Origin: Microcoleus vaginatus PCC 9802
Lineage (GTDB): Bacteria; Cyanobacteriota; Cyanobacteriia; Cyanobacteriales; Microcoleaceae
Reading direction: 5' to 3'
NCBI GenBank assembly: GCA_022701275.1
Contig: CP031740.1
Location: 2,677,001 to 2,741,000 of the forward strand
Length of the DNA stretch: 64,000 nt
Below are positions 45,525-56,800 of this stretch, piece by piece. Position 1 is the first letter of the stretch. Every line of letters starts with the position of its first letter. The position numbers were made by a program, and so were the translations under genes. Under the pieces are notes generated by a model. That model saw only the letters and a program-made list of their open reading frames with translations. It was not told the origin of the DNA and did no database searches.

Positions 45525-46283
45525 ATACCTTGTTCTTTGTCATAAGGCAGTCGAGCTAACTATTATAGCATATAAATAATTCTATCGCCCGAAATCCCGC
45601 CACTGGGAGTTAAAAACTCTGTGGTTCAATAATTACAATCCACGCTATGGGACTGTTTTTTTGCTCTAAGTATATCCACGCAATTAGAGGCATTTTAGGG
45701 TTTTTAGGAGCTCGGTTTCACAAAAAAACTAAGGTGCTTCGTGTGGTGTTTTTTTGGGCGAGCGCCCCGGTCAGTCGATTTTAGATTTTAGATTTACTCT
45801 ACAAATGAATCGGGGAGGTTGAACCTTAGTCTAAAATTTTTGCCGACTCAGGACTCCTGTAGGAAACTGGTATCCGTTTTTGGGCGGGGTCAGCCGATCG
45901 CGCGATCGAACCGCACTCTTTGTTGTCTTTCAATTCCCCTAGCAACACCCTCCAAGCGATATCCCCGCACCAATGAGCACTCAACGCCAAAAAAGCGGTG
46001 GGAACTATCTTCGCTATTCATATTTTTACCAGTTCTTTTATGATACCTTACATAAACTCATTACTGCGATTTCTTTACTTTTTGCAATCAAATAAAAAAT
46101 CTCCACAGGCCTTGCTATTTAGGAAAAAAGTGATAATCTTGAAATAGAGGCAATCGAAAACTCGGTTGATACAGCCTAGGAAAAAATCAGAGAATTTCGG
46201 TAACAAAATTACAATTAAAAATAAACTGTCTTTTGTTTACTGGCTTTTGACAGAACTGAGATGAAGTTGAGAGGAAAAAAGTA
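45525..46283. other. Intergenic between divergent genes (759 bp)
   Basis: Contains the promoters of the 2165-residue kinase (left) and of PEP synthase (right). No ORF of merit and no RNA gene recognised. GAGAGGA at about 46269 is the ribosome-binding site of ppsA. A HIP1-like CGATCGCGCGATCG stretch occurs near 45895. Confidence 0.5.
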
Positions 46284-48761
46284 ATGCTCGACAATTTAGC
46301 AATTGCATCACGATCCGTTTTAATTCCCAAAGAAAAAGCCTTAGTATTATTGTTTGATGAAGTCGGCATCGCCGACATCCCATTAGTAGGCGGTAAAAAT
46401 GCTTCTTTGGGCGAAATGATTCAACAGTTAACCGCCCAAGGAGTCAGAGTTCCCAACGGATTTGCAACTACAGCACACGCTTATCGGCACTTCATCCAGT
46501 CAGCGGGTTTAGAAGCTAAATTGCGCGAAATTTTTGCCGACTTAGACGTAGAAGATCTGCAGAACCTGCGACAAAAAGGCAAGCAAGCGCGGGCACTGAT
46601 TCTCGACACACCATTTCCCCGAGAACTGCAAGCGGCGATCGCGGATGCTTACGAAAAATTGTGCGATCGCTACGGCGACAGTACAGACGTAGCAGTACGT
46701 TCCTCCGCCACCGCCGAAGACTTACCAGACGCCAGTTTCGCCGGACAGCAAGAAACCTACCTCAACGTCCAAGCTTGCGCTGGCGTCCTCGAATGCTGTC
46801 ACAAATGCTTTGCTTCCATATTCACCGATCGCGCGATTTCCTACCGCCAACAGCGAGGTTTCGATCACTTTGAAGTCGCCCTATCAGTCGGCGTCCAAAA
46901 AATGGTGCGATCGGACTTAGCATCCTCCGGCGTCATGTTCAGCATCGACACCGAAACCGGATTCAAAAACGCTGTATTAGTCACCGCCGCTTACGGATTA
47001 GGCGAAAACGTCGTCCAAGGCACCGTCAACCCCGACGAATACTTCGTGTTTAAACCAACATTAAAACAAGGTTTTCTCCCGATTTTAGACAAACGCCTCG
47101 GCAGCAAAACACTCAAAATGGTGTACGATATCGGCGGTTCTAAATACACCAAAAACGTCTCCGTCATAGCAGCCGAAAAAAATAAATTTGCCATACAAGA
47201 TGATGAAATTCTGCAACTAGCAAAATGGGCAGTCCTCATCGAAGAACACTACTCTAAAGTGCGCGGGACTTATACCCCGATGGACATTGAGTGGGCCAAA
47301 GACGGCAATACGGGCGAATTGTTTATTGTCCAAGCGCGACCCGAAACAGTACAATCTCAAAAGTCTGCTAAAATTTTGCGAAACTACAAATTGCAAGGCA
47401 CCAGTGCAGTTTTAGCAAAAGGACGCGCCGTTGGCGAATCAATCGGACAAGGCAAAGCCCGTGTGATTTTAGATGTTCACAGAATCGCTGACTTTCAATC
47501 AGGAGAAGTTCTTGTCACCAACAAAACAGACCCGGATTGGGAACCGATTATGAAAAAAGCAAGTGCGATCGTCACTAATTCCGGCGGTCGCACTTGTCAC
47601 GCCGCCATCATCGCCCGAGAAATGGGAATTCCCGCCATTGTCGGCACCGGCGACGCCACCCAAATCTTGAAAAACGGGCAAGAAATCACGATTTCTTGTT
47701 CAGAAGGAGACGAAGGCAAAGTTTATGCCGGTTTGCTTCCTTTTGAAATTCAAGAAACTGCGATCGAGAATTTACCCCGCACCCGCACTCAAATTTTAAT
47801 GAATGTCGGGAACCCAGAAGAAGCCTTTGGTTTATCAGCAATTCCTTGCGACGGCGTAGGCTTAGCGCGGCTAGAATTCATCATTGCCAATCACATTAAA
47901 GCACACCCGCTGGCACTAATTCACTTTGACGAATTGGTAGATGAATCAGTCAAAGAAGAGATTGCAGCACTGACAGCACTTTACCCACACAAACCCGATT
48001 TCTTCACCGACAAACTCGCCCACGGAATTGCCACAATTGCCGCCGCATTTTATCCAAATCCAGTCATCGTGCGGATGAGCGATTTCAAGAGCAACGAATA
48101 TGCTAATCTCTTAGGAGGGCGGCAGTTTGAACCCAAGGAAGAAAACCCGATGATCGGGTGGCGCGGCGCCTCTCGCTACTACGACCCAAATTACCGCGAA
48201 GCTTACGCTTTGGAATGCAAAGCATTAAAGCGAGTTCGCGACGAAATGGGCTTGACAAATGTGATTCCGATGATTCCATTTTGTCGCACCCCGGATGAAG
48301 GGCGAAAAGTGTTAGCCGAGATGGCAAAACACGGTTTAGTTAAGGGCGAGAACGGCTTGCAAGTGTATGTGATGTGCGAATTGCCGAGCAATGTGATATT
48401 TGCTGACGAATTCGCCCAAGTTTTTGACGGATTCTCGATCGGCTCTAACGATTTAACTCAGCTAACATTAGGATTAGACCGGGATTCTGCTTTAGTCGCG
48501 CACATTTTTGACGAACGGAATGAAGCTGTCAAGCGAATGGTAGAAATTGCCATTAAAGCCGCCAAGAAGTACAATCGCAAGATTGGCATTTGCGGTCAAG
48601 CCCCCAGCGATTATCCTGAGTTTGCTCGTTTCTTGGTTGAGTTGGGAATTGATTCGATTAGTTTGAATCCCGATTCAGTTTTGAAGACTTTGTTAGATGT
48701 TGCTAAGGTGGAAGGTGCGGGTTCGTTGATGGATTTAGCAGGGGATGTTGCTAAGGTTTAA
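46284..48761 (+). CDS. ppsA: Phosphoenolpyruvate synthase (pyruvate, water dikinase)
   Basis: 825 residues, full length for the family. Converts pyruvate and ATP to PEP, AMP and phosphate, the entry to gluconeogenesis. The N-terminal ATP-grasp-like domain starts LLFDEVGIADIPLVGGKNASLGEM and contains RSSATAEDLPDASFAGQQET. The central swivelling domain carries the phosphorylated His439 in GGRTCHAAIIAREMGIPA, and the C-terminal PEP/pyruvate TIM barrel includes CELPSNV, GSNDLTQLTLGLDRD and IGICGQAPSDYPEF with the catalytic Cys. The ATG at 46284 has GAGAGGA about 9 bp upstream. It appears monocistronic and not linked to the kinase island on the opposite strand. Confidence 0.95.
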   Translation: MLDNLAIASRSVLIPKEKALVLLFDEVGIADIPLVGGKNASLGEMIQQLTAQGVRVPNGFATTAHAYRHFIQSAGLEAKLREIFADLDVEDLQNLRQKGKQARALILDTPFPRELQAAIADAYEKLCDRYGDSTDVAVRSSATAEDLPDASFAGQQETYLNVQACAGVLECCHKCFASIFTDRAISYRQQRGFDHFEVALSVGVQKMVRSDLASSGVMFSIDTETGFKNAVLVTAAYGLGENVVQGTVNPDEYFVFKPTLKQGFLPILDKRLGSKTLKMVYDIGGSKYTKNVSVIAAEKNKFAIQDDEILQLAKWAVLIEEHYSKVRGTYTPMDIEWAKDGNTGELFIVQARPETVQSQKSAKILRNYKLQGTSAVLAKGRAVGESIGQGKARVILDVHRIADFQSGEVLVTNKTDPDWEPIMKKASAIVTNSGGRTCHAAIIAREMGIPAIVGTGDATQILKNGQEITISCSEGDEGKVYAGLLPFEIQETAIENLPRTRTQILMNVGNPEEAFGLSAIPCDGVGLARLEFIIANHIKAHPLALIHFDELVDESVKEEIAALTALYPHKPDFFTDKLAHGIATIAAAFYPNPVIVRMSDFKSNEYANLLGGRQFEPKEENPMIGWRGASRYYDPNYREAYALECKALKRVRDEMGLTNVIPMIPFCRTPDEGRKVLAEMAKHGLVKGENGLQVYVMCELPSNVIFADEFAQVFDGFSIGSNDLTQLTLGLDRDSALVAHIFDERNEAVKRMVEIAIKAAKKYNRKIGICGQAPSDYPEFARFLVELGIDSISLNPDSVLKTLLDVAKVEGAGSLMDLAGDVAKV

Positions 48762-49210
48762 CCGTTTTGGTTTTTGAGAGCAACCGGGTTTCTCAAAGAA
48801 TAGCTGCCCCATGTTCTGACTTGGTTGTTTTTGAACTCGACCCGGTTTCTCATATCTAGTCCTGTAAAATAACTGATTTCGCGTTTGTAGTGATTAATCC
48901 AAGTCCTCTGATTTTTATCAGAACTTGCAGGCGTCACTACAAACCTATTTGATTGCGGGTAATTGACCTGACATAATATCACATCATATCTGCACTCCTG
49001 GCTTTATTGAACCCTGGCGCTGCGCTTTACCAAGAAAGTGTCGCCAACAGCGATCGCCCTCCTCACGCGGCAGCTAACGCTTAACACAGGGGTGGCCTAG
49101 TTTGAGACTTGATCGGGAACTTTTCTTATTTAAAACCGTCTTTTAGAGGACAATTTTCTATTGCCATCGCCTAAATTAAAAAAAATATTCTCCACATAAG
49201 CTCTGAAAAT
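48762..49210. other. Intergenic, contains short CCGGGTTTCT repeats (449 bp)
   Basis: AACCGGGTTTCTC at about 48783 and ACCCGGTTTCTC at about 48839 are copies of a short word that also appears near 1950 and 50425. No gene supported: the one small - strand frame across it arises from repeat sequence. Confidence 0.5.
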
Positions 49211-49531
49211 GTGCTAATAGTTCTCCTGATTATTTTCATTGGTTTAGCTCCGTCGCTGCTGTCTTTGTGGGTGATGCGCTCTGCCGAGAGCCAAGCCCGC
49301 GACAGAATTGCAGCGGCCAGGCTTGCGGTAGCCAATAGATCCCTGCGAACTCAACTAGCAACTGCCGATCGCACTTACATACAAGGTCTCGGTTATCCGA
49401 TCGGCGATATCACTTGCGAGTATAACGCCCGCTCTAATTACATTCGCTGCGCTGTCAATCCTTCTGGGCCCTGTCAAGATTGTCGGTACTACCAAGCCAG
49501 AACTCTTGACGCTCGCGGTGAAAAGATATAG
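49211..49531 (+). CDS. DUF6464-type small membrane-anchored protein
   Basis: 106 residues from GTG 49211; no ATG is available downstream before the hydrophobic start. Residues 2-20 (LIVLLIIFIGLAPSLLSLW) form an N-terminal membrane anchor or uncleaved signal, followed by a helical linker rich in Ala/Arg. The C-terminal half has the cyanobacterial signature CEYNARSNYIRCAVNPSGPCQDCRYY with four cysteines, which I assign to the DUF6464 family from memory. The four Cys may bind metal or form disulfides. Function unknown. Confidence 0.72.
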   Translation: MLIVLLIIFIGLAPSLLSLWVMRSAESQARDRIAAARLAVANRSLRTQLATADRTYIQGLGYPIGDITCEYNARSNYIRCAVNPSGPCQDCRYYQARTLDARGEKI

Positions 49532-50842
49532 CTTATATTGATGCTTGTATCTATGCCTATTTGGGGATGTAATAATCAATGAGTTAATATATACTTAAGT
49601 GTAAGGATTGTTGTTGGAGCTTGTTTTGGACGAGCCACGCCCAAACTCAGCAATTAAAACCTAATCGAGCATTATTGCTTGGTTACAGTTGCTTGGTTAC
49701 AGTTGTCATAACAGGGGAATTGCGTTCGGTGTTTTTCTAGTTGAGGATTTACGAGCAGAAACAAAGTTTAGATGATAAATTTTGGTTGGGCGGCGAGAAA
49801 TCTAGGAATAAATTGGGTTTCTAGTCTCCTGGGCGTAACTCCTGCACTTAAGAAAATTAGCCAACAAAAATCGTAAGTAGCTGAGGGGCAAATCTCCAAA
49901 TCAGTTTCTCCAAAACATCATGAAAAATTCTGCACGAAACATTGTCCCGAGCATTTATCTTAAACAGAAACCAGCTCGAAGACTCTAAGTTGACAAGTTG
50001 AGAAGTTGCTTGTGGGCGGCACTAATCTGTTTTTGCGATCGTAGCGAAACAGTCTCAAACCTAGATTGCTATCTCCAGACTCCAAGTCATGAATTTTTAA
50101 GACGCTTCGTCGATACAGGGTATGCCAATTTCAATTGAATCTCATATGTTGCACCATTCTCAAGAATAGGCTTTTCGGCCTGTTCCACAAAAAGTGAATT
50201 TTCTTATGGGCTGGGCAGGAGAACCCGCCCATATAAGGGTTGTTGAGAATGGTACAAGATCTCAGTTGAATAACACTTCGGGCACGGCCGCCATAATTAT
50301 GTCACGGCTATAACTCCCTAATTAATGTCTGGTTGGTATTGTGAACAGGGCTTGCACACCAAAACCAAAGAAACCGAGTTGTTTACCGGGAACGAGGGCT
50401 GCAAAGAAGTCTTTTCGTCCCTCAAACCCGGTTTATACGTCTAGAAATAGTGAATTTTCTCTGCAAATTAAAGTGCATTAGACCATGTACAGAAAACCTC
50501 ATCAAGTAAATTTTTGAGAACTCGTGTTATTATCTACTGCCCGATGTAAGAGATAAGCGTGTAACAGATAGACTCGCTAGCAGAAAAGAAAAAAGCCGAA
50601 GGCAAAATATCACCCGATAGAGAGATTATTGGGATTTAACCCCCAAATCCTCAGCGCTTCTGCCGGCGATATTGGCAATGCTATCAAATATCAATGTAGC
50701 ACTGCTTTGTGCTGAGTAAAATCCGCTTTTTGCTTTTGCTCCAAGTTAAGCAGCAGAGCCTCTTACTCTGCAATTAAACCTTTTCAATAGGTGATAATGA
50801 TCATCGGGAAATGGGTACATCATCTACAATCCGTGAGCCAAT
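49532..50842. other. 1.3-kb non-coding region upstream of the RTX gene
   Basis: No ORF supported. It holds a 14-bp tandem repeat (GCTTGGTTACAGTT at 49677-49690 and 49691-49704), a MITE-like element (50141-50265, listed separately), and the CAAACCCGGTTTA word near 50424. The stretch 50480-50842 presumably carries the promoter of the giant gene that follows; no specific site could be assigned. Confidence 0.5.
50141..50265. mobile_element. MITE-like 125-bp element with TTGAAT target duplication
   Basis: Terminal inverted repeats of 26 bp, 50141-50166 against 50240-50265, match at 21 of 26 positions with an uninterrupted core ACCATTCTCAA. The element is flanked on both sides by the direct repeat TTGAAT (50135-50140 and 50266-50271), as a 6-bp target duplication would be. 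Inside are two short hairpins (AGGC/GCCT near 50168-50181 and TGGGC/GCCCA near 50213-50231). No coding capacity, so it would need a transposase in trans. Neither IS630 relic here has related ends. Confidence 0.65.
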
Positions 50843-53800
50843 TTGACCATGCAAAGCATCTGCAACAAACCAATTTTTATTACCCCACAAATATGTGAGT
50901 CCACCGCAACGATTGCGGGCGAAAACTCCCGAACAACAGCAACTTATCATCAGAAAAAACCAATAAAACAAGTAAAAACAGAGGAGTGTTTCCTGTCCCA
51001 GAAACTCCGTGGCGACAGGGGAATTGGGCATCCCCACAGAGAATTTTTGCGAGCAACCGAGTCTGTGGGCGCCCGGACTCTAAAAAATGTACTGTTCCTC
51101 GATGCCAGAGTAGAGAACTGCGACAGCTTGGCAAGAGGAGCAACAGCCGATACAGAGGTATTTGTACTGGACTCAACGCGAGATGGAGTCGAGCAAATTA
51201 CTAGAATTTTGACCCATTGCAGCGATTTAGACAGCCTTCAGATAGTTTCTCACGGTCGAGAAGCGGGGATGCAGCTAGGGTCGATCGAACTCTGCAACGA
51301 GAACTTAGAAACCTACAGCCATTTGTTACAGCAGTGGGGAAAAGCCCTCAGCGAGAGAGGAGATATCTTGTTATTCGGCTGCTGCGTCGCAGCGGGGGAA
51401 AGCGGCGAGGCCTTCGTGCGGCGGCTGAGCTTGATAGTCGGTGCAGATATTGCAGCTTCCGACAACTTGACGGGGAGTGCGGCACTCGGCGGCGACTGGC
51501 AATTAAAATTTGCGACCGGGGAAATAAAAGCGAGAATCGCCATTGAAAAAGAAGTGCTCGAAGCCTACCCTTACGCCCTCGGCACATTAGTTAACGAAAC
51601 TTTCAAAAACTCCACAGTTAGGGGGCCTTGGATTTACGGGGGAAACAACGGGGCACTGTTCAATCCCACCAGCGGGGTTCCAGCAGCCAATCAACGTATC
51701 CCCGGCATTACCGGAGGCACAGTATCCGGCGTACTTCCGGCTTTGGGCGGTTCGAGTCCCGGCGATGGCGCTCTGCAATTAACTCCAGCAGCAGGTGATA
51801 GGGAAGCCTTTGTCATCTACAACAACCCCCTTCCTTCAACCGACGGTCTCAGAGTCCAGTTTGATTTTTATTCTTACGGTTCAAGCCAGCAATATAGGGC
51901 TGAGGGCCCATTTATTAGCCCTCAGCCAGGGGACGGGCTGGGTTTCTTCTTGATTGACGGCACTGTTAGCCCAACCAGGACTGGGGGTTATGGCGGTTCT
52001 CTGGCTTACGCCCCACGAACGGGTATACCCGGTATTGAGGGAGGTTATTTAGGCATTGGGCTTGACGAGTTTGGCAATTTTTCAACATCCACAGAAGGGC
52101 GCTCCGGCCCGGAGCCGCCTCGGATTCCCGGCTCCTCTATTGGTTCTTTTAGACCAGATTCAGTAACGGTTAGAGGAAATCAAGCAGAAGGTTATCCGTT
52201 TTTAACAAATGCGATCGTTCCCTTCGGCATCGATAACATTCCGACGAGCATTGACTTTAGTGGCCCTGAACCCGGCAGTAGTTTTAACTTCAGCAATACG
52301 TTCACCAGTGATCGCAATTTAGCCAAAAGATCCGTTCAAATTACGCTGAATCCATCTAACGATCCGGTGAATCCCTCTCGCCTCACCGTTGCCTTCGATG
52401 AAAATTTCGACGACATCTACGAAACTACATTGATCGACATCCCCAACTTGGCCACCGAAAACGGCCCAGTACCGCCACTTTTCAAATTTGGTTTTGGCAG
52501 TTCCACCGGAGGCGCCAACAACATTCACGAACTTCAAAACGTGGTAGTTGAAACTATCAATCCTCCGAGTATCGCCGCTGAGGTTGCCACTATTAAGACC
52601 GGCCCCCAGTTCGTCAAGTCCGAAGGCAGCATTACCTACAGGATTACTACAGTAAACAAGGGGCCAGCGCCTGCTACAAATGTTCTGATTCAAGACGAAA
52701 TACCTTTAGAACTGCTGCGTCCGGGCGGATTGCCCCCGGTTCTCAATGCCTCCAACAACGGCACTTACGTGAACCAAACCAAGGCTGTCACCTGGCCGTT
52801 AATTCCGGTTCTCAATGCCGGCGAGACTGTGACTTACACCCTGACAATTGATTTGCCGCCCGGTTTAACCAGCGGTAGGAGTTTTGCCAACGTTGCATTC
52901 AGCACTAGCTCGACTTTCGACCCCGACCTTAGCAACAACAGCGGTGTGCTTGCGCCAGGGCAAATCGAGGCGCCTGGTGTAGTCTTTACCACAGTTGTCG
53001 ATACAGTCGCGGATTTAGTTACTACCAAAAGTGGCCCTGTGACTACTTCGGCCGGGTCAAGCGTCGCCTACACATTGACTACGACTAACATCGGGCCAGA
53101 CCCCGCTGCCGATGTGACCATCACTGACAGCATTATTCCGGGTTTAACAGGAGTCAGCGTATCGGACGGCGGCACTTACGACCCAGTTTCGGGCATTGTC
53201 ACCTTCCCAGCACTGACGGCGCTGGCAAATGCGGCTACTGCGACCCGCACCATCAGTTTCATTGCCCCAGCCACCCGTACCGACATCAGCAACACCGCCC
53301 GGAGTAGGGCGGCGACTTTCGATCCGATCGCCACTAACAACAACGGCTCGACAACCAACAAAGACGGCACTCCCACTAACTCTACGGTTACGACAAGTAT
53401 TGCGCCCAACGCGGATCTGGCAACCACCAAAACCGGCTCTACGAGTGCTACGGCCGATAGCTCGGTCAGCTATACGATCGCCACAGTTAACTTAGGGCCG
53501 AGCCCAGCAGAAGCTGTAACTATCACTGACAGCATAGTTCCCGGGTTAACCGGAGTCACGGCATCTAACGGCGGCGTTTACGATCCAGCGACAGGCATTG
53601 TCACCTTCGCCCCCGTGGCAATCGCCAATGCGGAGACTGTCACCCGGACGATCGGCTTCACCGTACCGCCCACCCTAACTTCCATCAGCAACACGGCAAG
53701 AAGTACCTCCATCACTCCCGACTCCACTCCGGCCAACAACAACGGTACAAACCCCAACGCCACCGTCACTACCTCGATCGATGCTGTGGCCGATGTTGTC

Positions 53801-56800
53801 ACCCAAAAAACGGCTCCGGCCAGCATCAAGGTGGGCGACACGCTCCTTTATACAATTACTACTACCAACAACGGGCCGAGTCCCGCGACCAACGTAGTCA
53901 TCACCGACAGCCTGATTCCCGGCTTAACGGGAGTCACCGTATTCGACGGCGGAACCTACAATCCTGCCACAGGGACGATCGATTTCCCAGCGATCGCGAC
54001 TTTAGCCAGCGGCAGCAGCGTCACCCGCCGCCTGACTTTTGTACCGCCGCCTACCCTGACAAGCATCACCAACATTGTATTGAGCCGATCGGACACTCCA
54101 GACCCGGACTTAACGAACAACAACGGCTCGACATTCGCAGTACCCGGTGAGGCGGGGGGCCGAGTCACCACCTCGATCGATCCTGTGGCCGACGTGGTTA
54201 CGTCCAAAAGGGGTCTCACATCTGCTCCTGCTGGTAGTTCCGTAACTTATACTATAACTACCGCCAACAATGGGCCGAATGCTGCTGAAAACGTAGTGAT
54301 TACAGACAGCATCATTCCCGGTTTAACGGGAGTCAGCGCATCCGATAACGGCACTTACGACCCCGTGACAGGGGTTGTCACCTTCCCAACAATTCCCAGT
54401 TTGACTAGCGGCAGCAACATCAACCGCGAGGTAACAGTAGTCGTTCCAGCGACGGGCACCATTAGCAACACTTCCCAGAGTCGATCGACCACTTTTGACC
54501 CCGAACCCAGCAATAACAACGGTTCCGAGTCCAGAGCCACTGTCACCACCGCCATCAGCGCGCAGGCAACACCCAACAAACTTCCATCAGCCAACAGCAG
54601 CAACGCTGCGCTAGCGCCCAACAGCGTTGTTCAAATTAGCGGGCTCGGAGGCAGAGACTCAGACGGCACAGTGGTTACATTCACCATCAGCACCCTGCCA
54701 CCGGCAAATCAAGGCGTCCTGTTATTGGGCGACCCCGCAACGGGGGGAGTCGCCGTCACGGCTGGTCAAACCCTGACAGTCGAGCAAATGACGCAGTTAT
54801 TCTTCCAGTCGGCCGGCAATTTTACAGGGGCAAACTTTAGCTACAGCAGCACGGACAATCTCGCTGGCAGCAGTCCTGCAGCCACAGTTTCTCTGGTGTC
54901 GCTGGCGTTCAACGACCCGCCGGTACCCACAAACTTCAGCAAGACCCTGGCGCCAAACAGCACCGTCAACCTCACAGGGCTGACGACCAAAGACCCCGAC
55001 GACTCGATCGAATTCTTCACCATCCACACCCTGCCACCCACTAATCAAGGCGTCCTCTTCTTGGGCGACCCCAGCCAGGGAATCCGGGTCACGGCCGGTC
55101 AAAGACTCAGCGCAAGTCAAATCAGCCAGCTATTCTTCCAAGCAACCAGCGAATTCGCAGCCACCAACTTTACCTACAGCGCCACAGACAGCCGGGGCGC
55201 CATCAGTCCAGCCCCCGCTACAGCCTCCCTGCTAGCACTATTACCTGCCGCCGACGAGCCACCCGTCGCCAACAACACCAGCGTCGCTTTGTTGCTGGGA
55301 AGAAGCGTGAACATCCCCGAACTCGGAGGAACCGACCCCGACGGTACAGTGGTTTCCTTTACCGTAAACACCTTGCCGCCAGCCAATCAAGGCACCCTGT
55401 TCTTGGGCGACCCCAGCCAGGGAGTGCGGGTCACGGCAGGCCAAAGCCTGACAGCCGAGCAAATTACCCAGTTGTTCTTCCAGGCTTCCGCCAATTTCAC
55501 AGGGGCAAACTTCACCTACAGCGCTACAGACAACCTCGGCGCCACCAGTGCGGCAGTCGCCACTGTCTCTGTAATTCCCCTTAAGGAACCGATATCCACG
55601 CCGACGCCCGCGCCCATACCTACGGCGACACCAACGCCCGCACCGATAACGACGCCGACACCCGCGCCGATACCGACACCCGCGCCGATACCAACGCCGA
55701 CGCCCGCGCCGATACCTACGGCGACGCCAACGCCCGCACCGATAACGACGCCGACACCCGCGCCGATACCAACGCCCGTGGCGATACCAACGCCCGCGCC
55801 GATACCAACGCCCGCGCCGATACCAACGCCCGTGGCGATACCAACGCCCGCGCCGATACCAACGCCCGCGCCGATACCAGCCCCGGAACCAACGCCAACA
55901 CCACCAACACCCGCGCCCGTCCCGGAACCAACACCACCAACACCAGCCCCGGAACCAACACCAACACCAACTGCAACTCCAACACCAACACCCGCGCCCG
56001 TCCCGGAACCAGCACCACCAACACCAGCCCCGGAACCAACACCAGCCCCAACACCAGGGCCTATATTCGGCCCAGTACCCGAACCCGATACCGGTTGCGG
56101 TTGTGACCCCTTGCCCCTGCCACCGAACTTCACATTTATCCCACCCCAGCCTTCGCAAATACTTAACTTCGACTCCAACGCCGCACAACTCATCGACATC
56201 CAAAACACGATACTAGGCACTGCGGCAAACGATTATTTAACAGGGAACGAAGCTAACCAACTGTTTGTCTCATTTGAGGACGACGACACAATTTTAGGTG
56301 AAGCAGGCAGCGATATCGTTTACGCCGACCAACAGCAAGACTTCATCGCAGCAGGTAAGGCCAACGACATCGTTTACGGCGGCAAACAAACCGATGCCGT
56401 ATTTGGCGGCAAACAAGATGATCGCGTTTTTGGCGATCGCAATGGAGACACATTGTACGGTGATCGCGGTGCCGACACCATAGTCGGCGACAACGGCAAC
56501 AACATCGACTTGACCGACAACGACAGTGACCTGATTTTCGGCGGGTCTTCAAGCGACGCCATTGCAGGCACTCAAGGTTCGGACACGGTTTACTCGGGCA
56601 AAGCTGGCGACATCGCCTACGGTGGCATCGACAACGACCTAATTTGGGGTGACAAAGGCCCGGACACCCTTTCCGGCGACAACGGAGACGACTCTGTGTT
56701 TGGTGGCGTACTCAACTCCCTAGACAGTGACCCCGACGGCTTCGATTTGCTATTGGGAGGTGATGGCAACGACGTACTTAACAGCCAAGAACAAGACGAC

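Noticed and set aside
46199..46211. GTAACAAAATTAC as an NtcA site upstream of ppsA
   Set aside because: The spacing is GTA-N7-TAC, one base short of the GTA-N8-TAC consensus, and no properly placed -10 box was evident.
48758..48982. 74-codon - strand frame after ppsA
   Set aside because: It lies over dispersed CCGGGTTT repeats, overlaps the ppsA stop and has no protein-like pattern.
51748..51760. GGTTCGAGTCCC, a tRNA T-arm-like word
   Set aside because: It is inside the lectin-like coding region and no acceptor or anticodon arms can be folded around it.
55241..56203. Long - strand open frame (320 codons) opposite the Thr-Pro-Ala repeats
   Set aside because: It is Trp/Cys/Arg/Gly-biased repeat translation produced by the GC-rich sense repeats and has no independent start signal; the + strand frame has clear domains on both sides.
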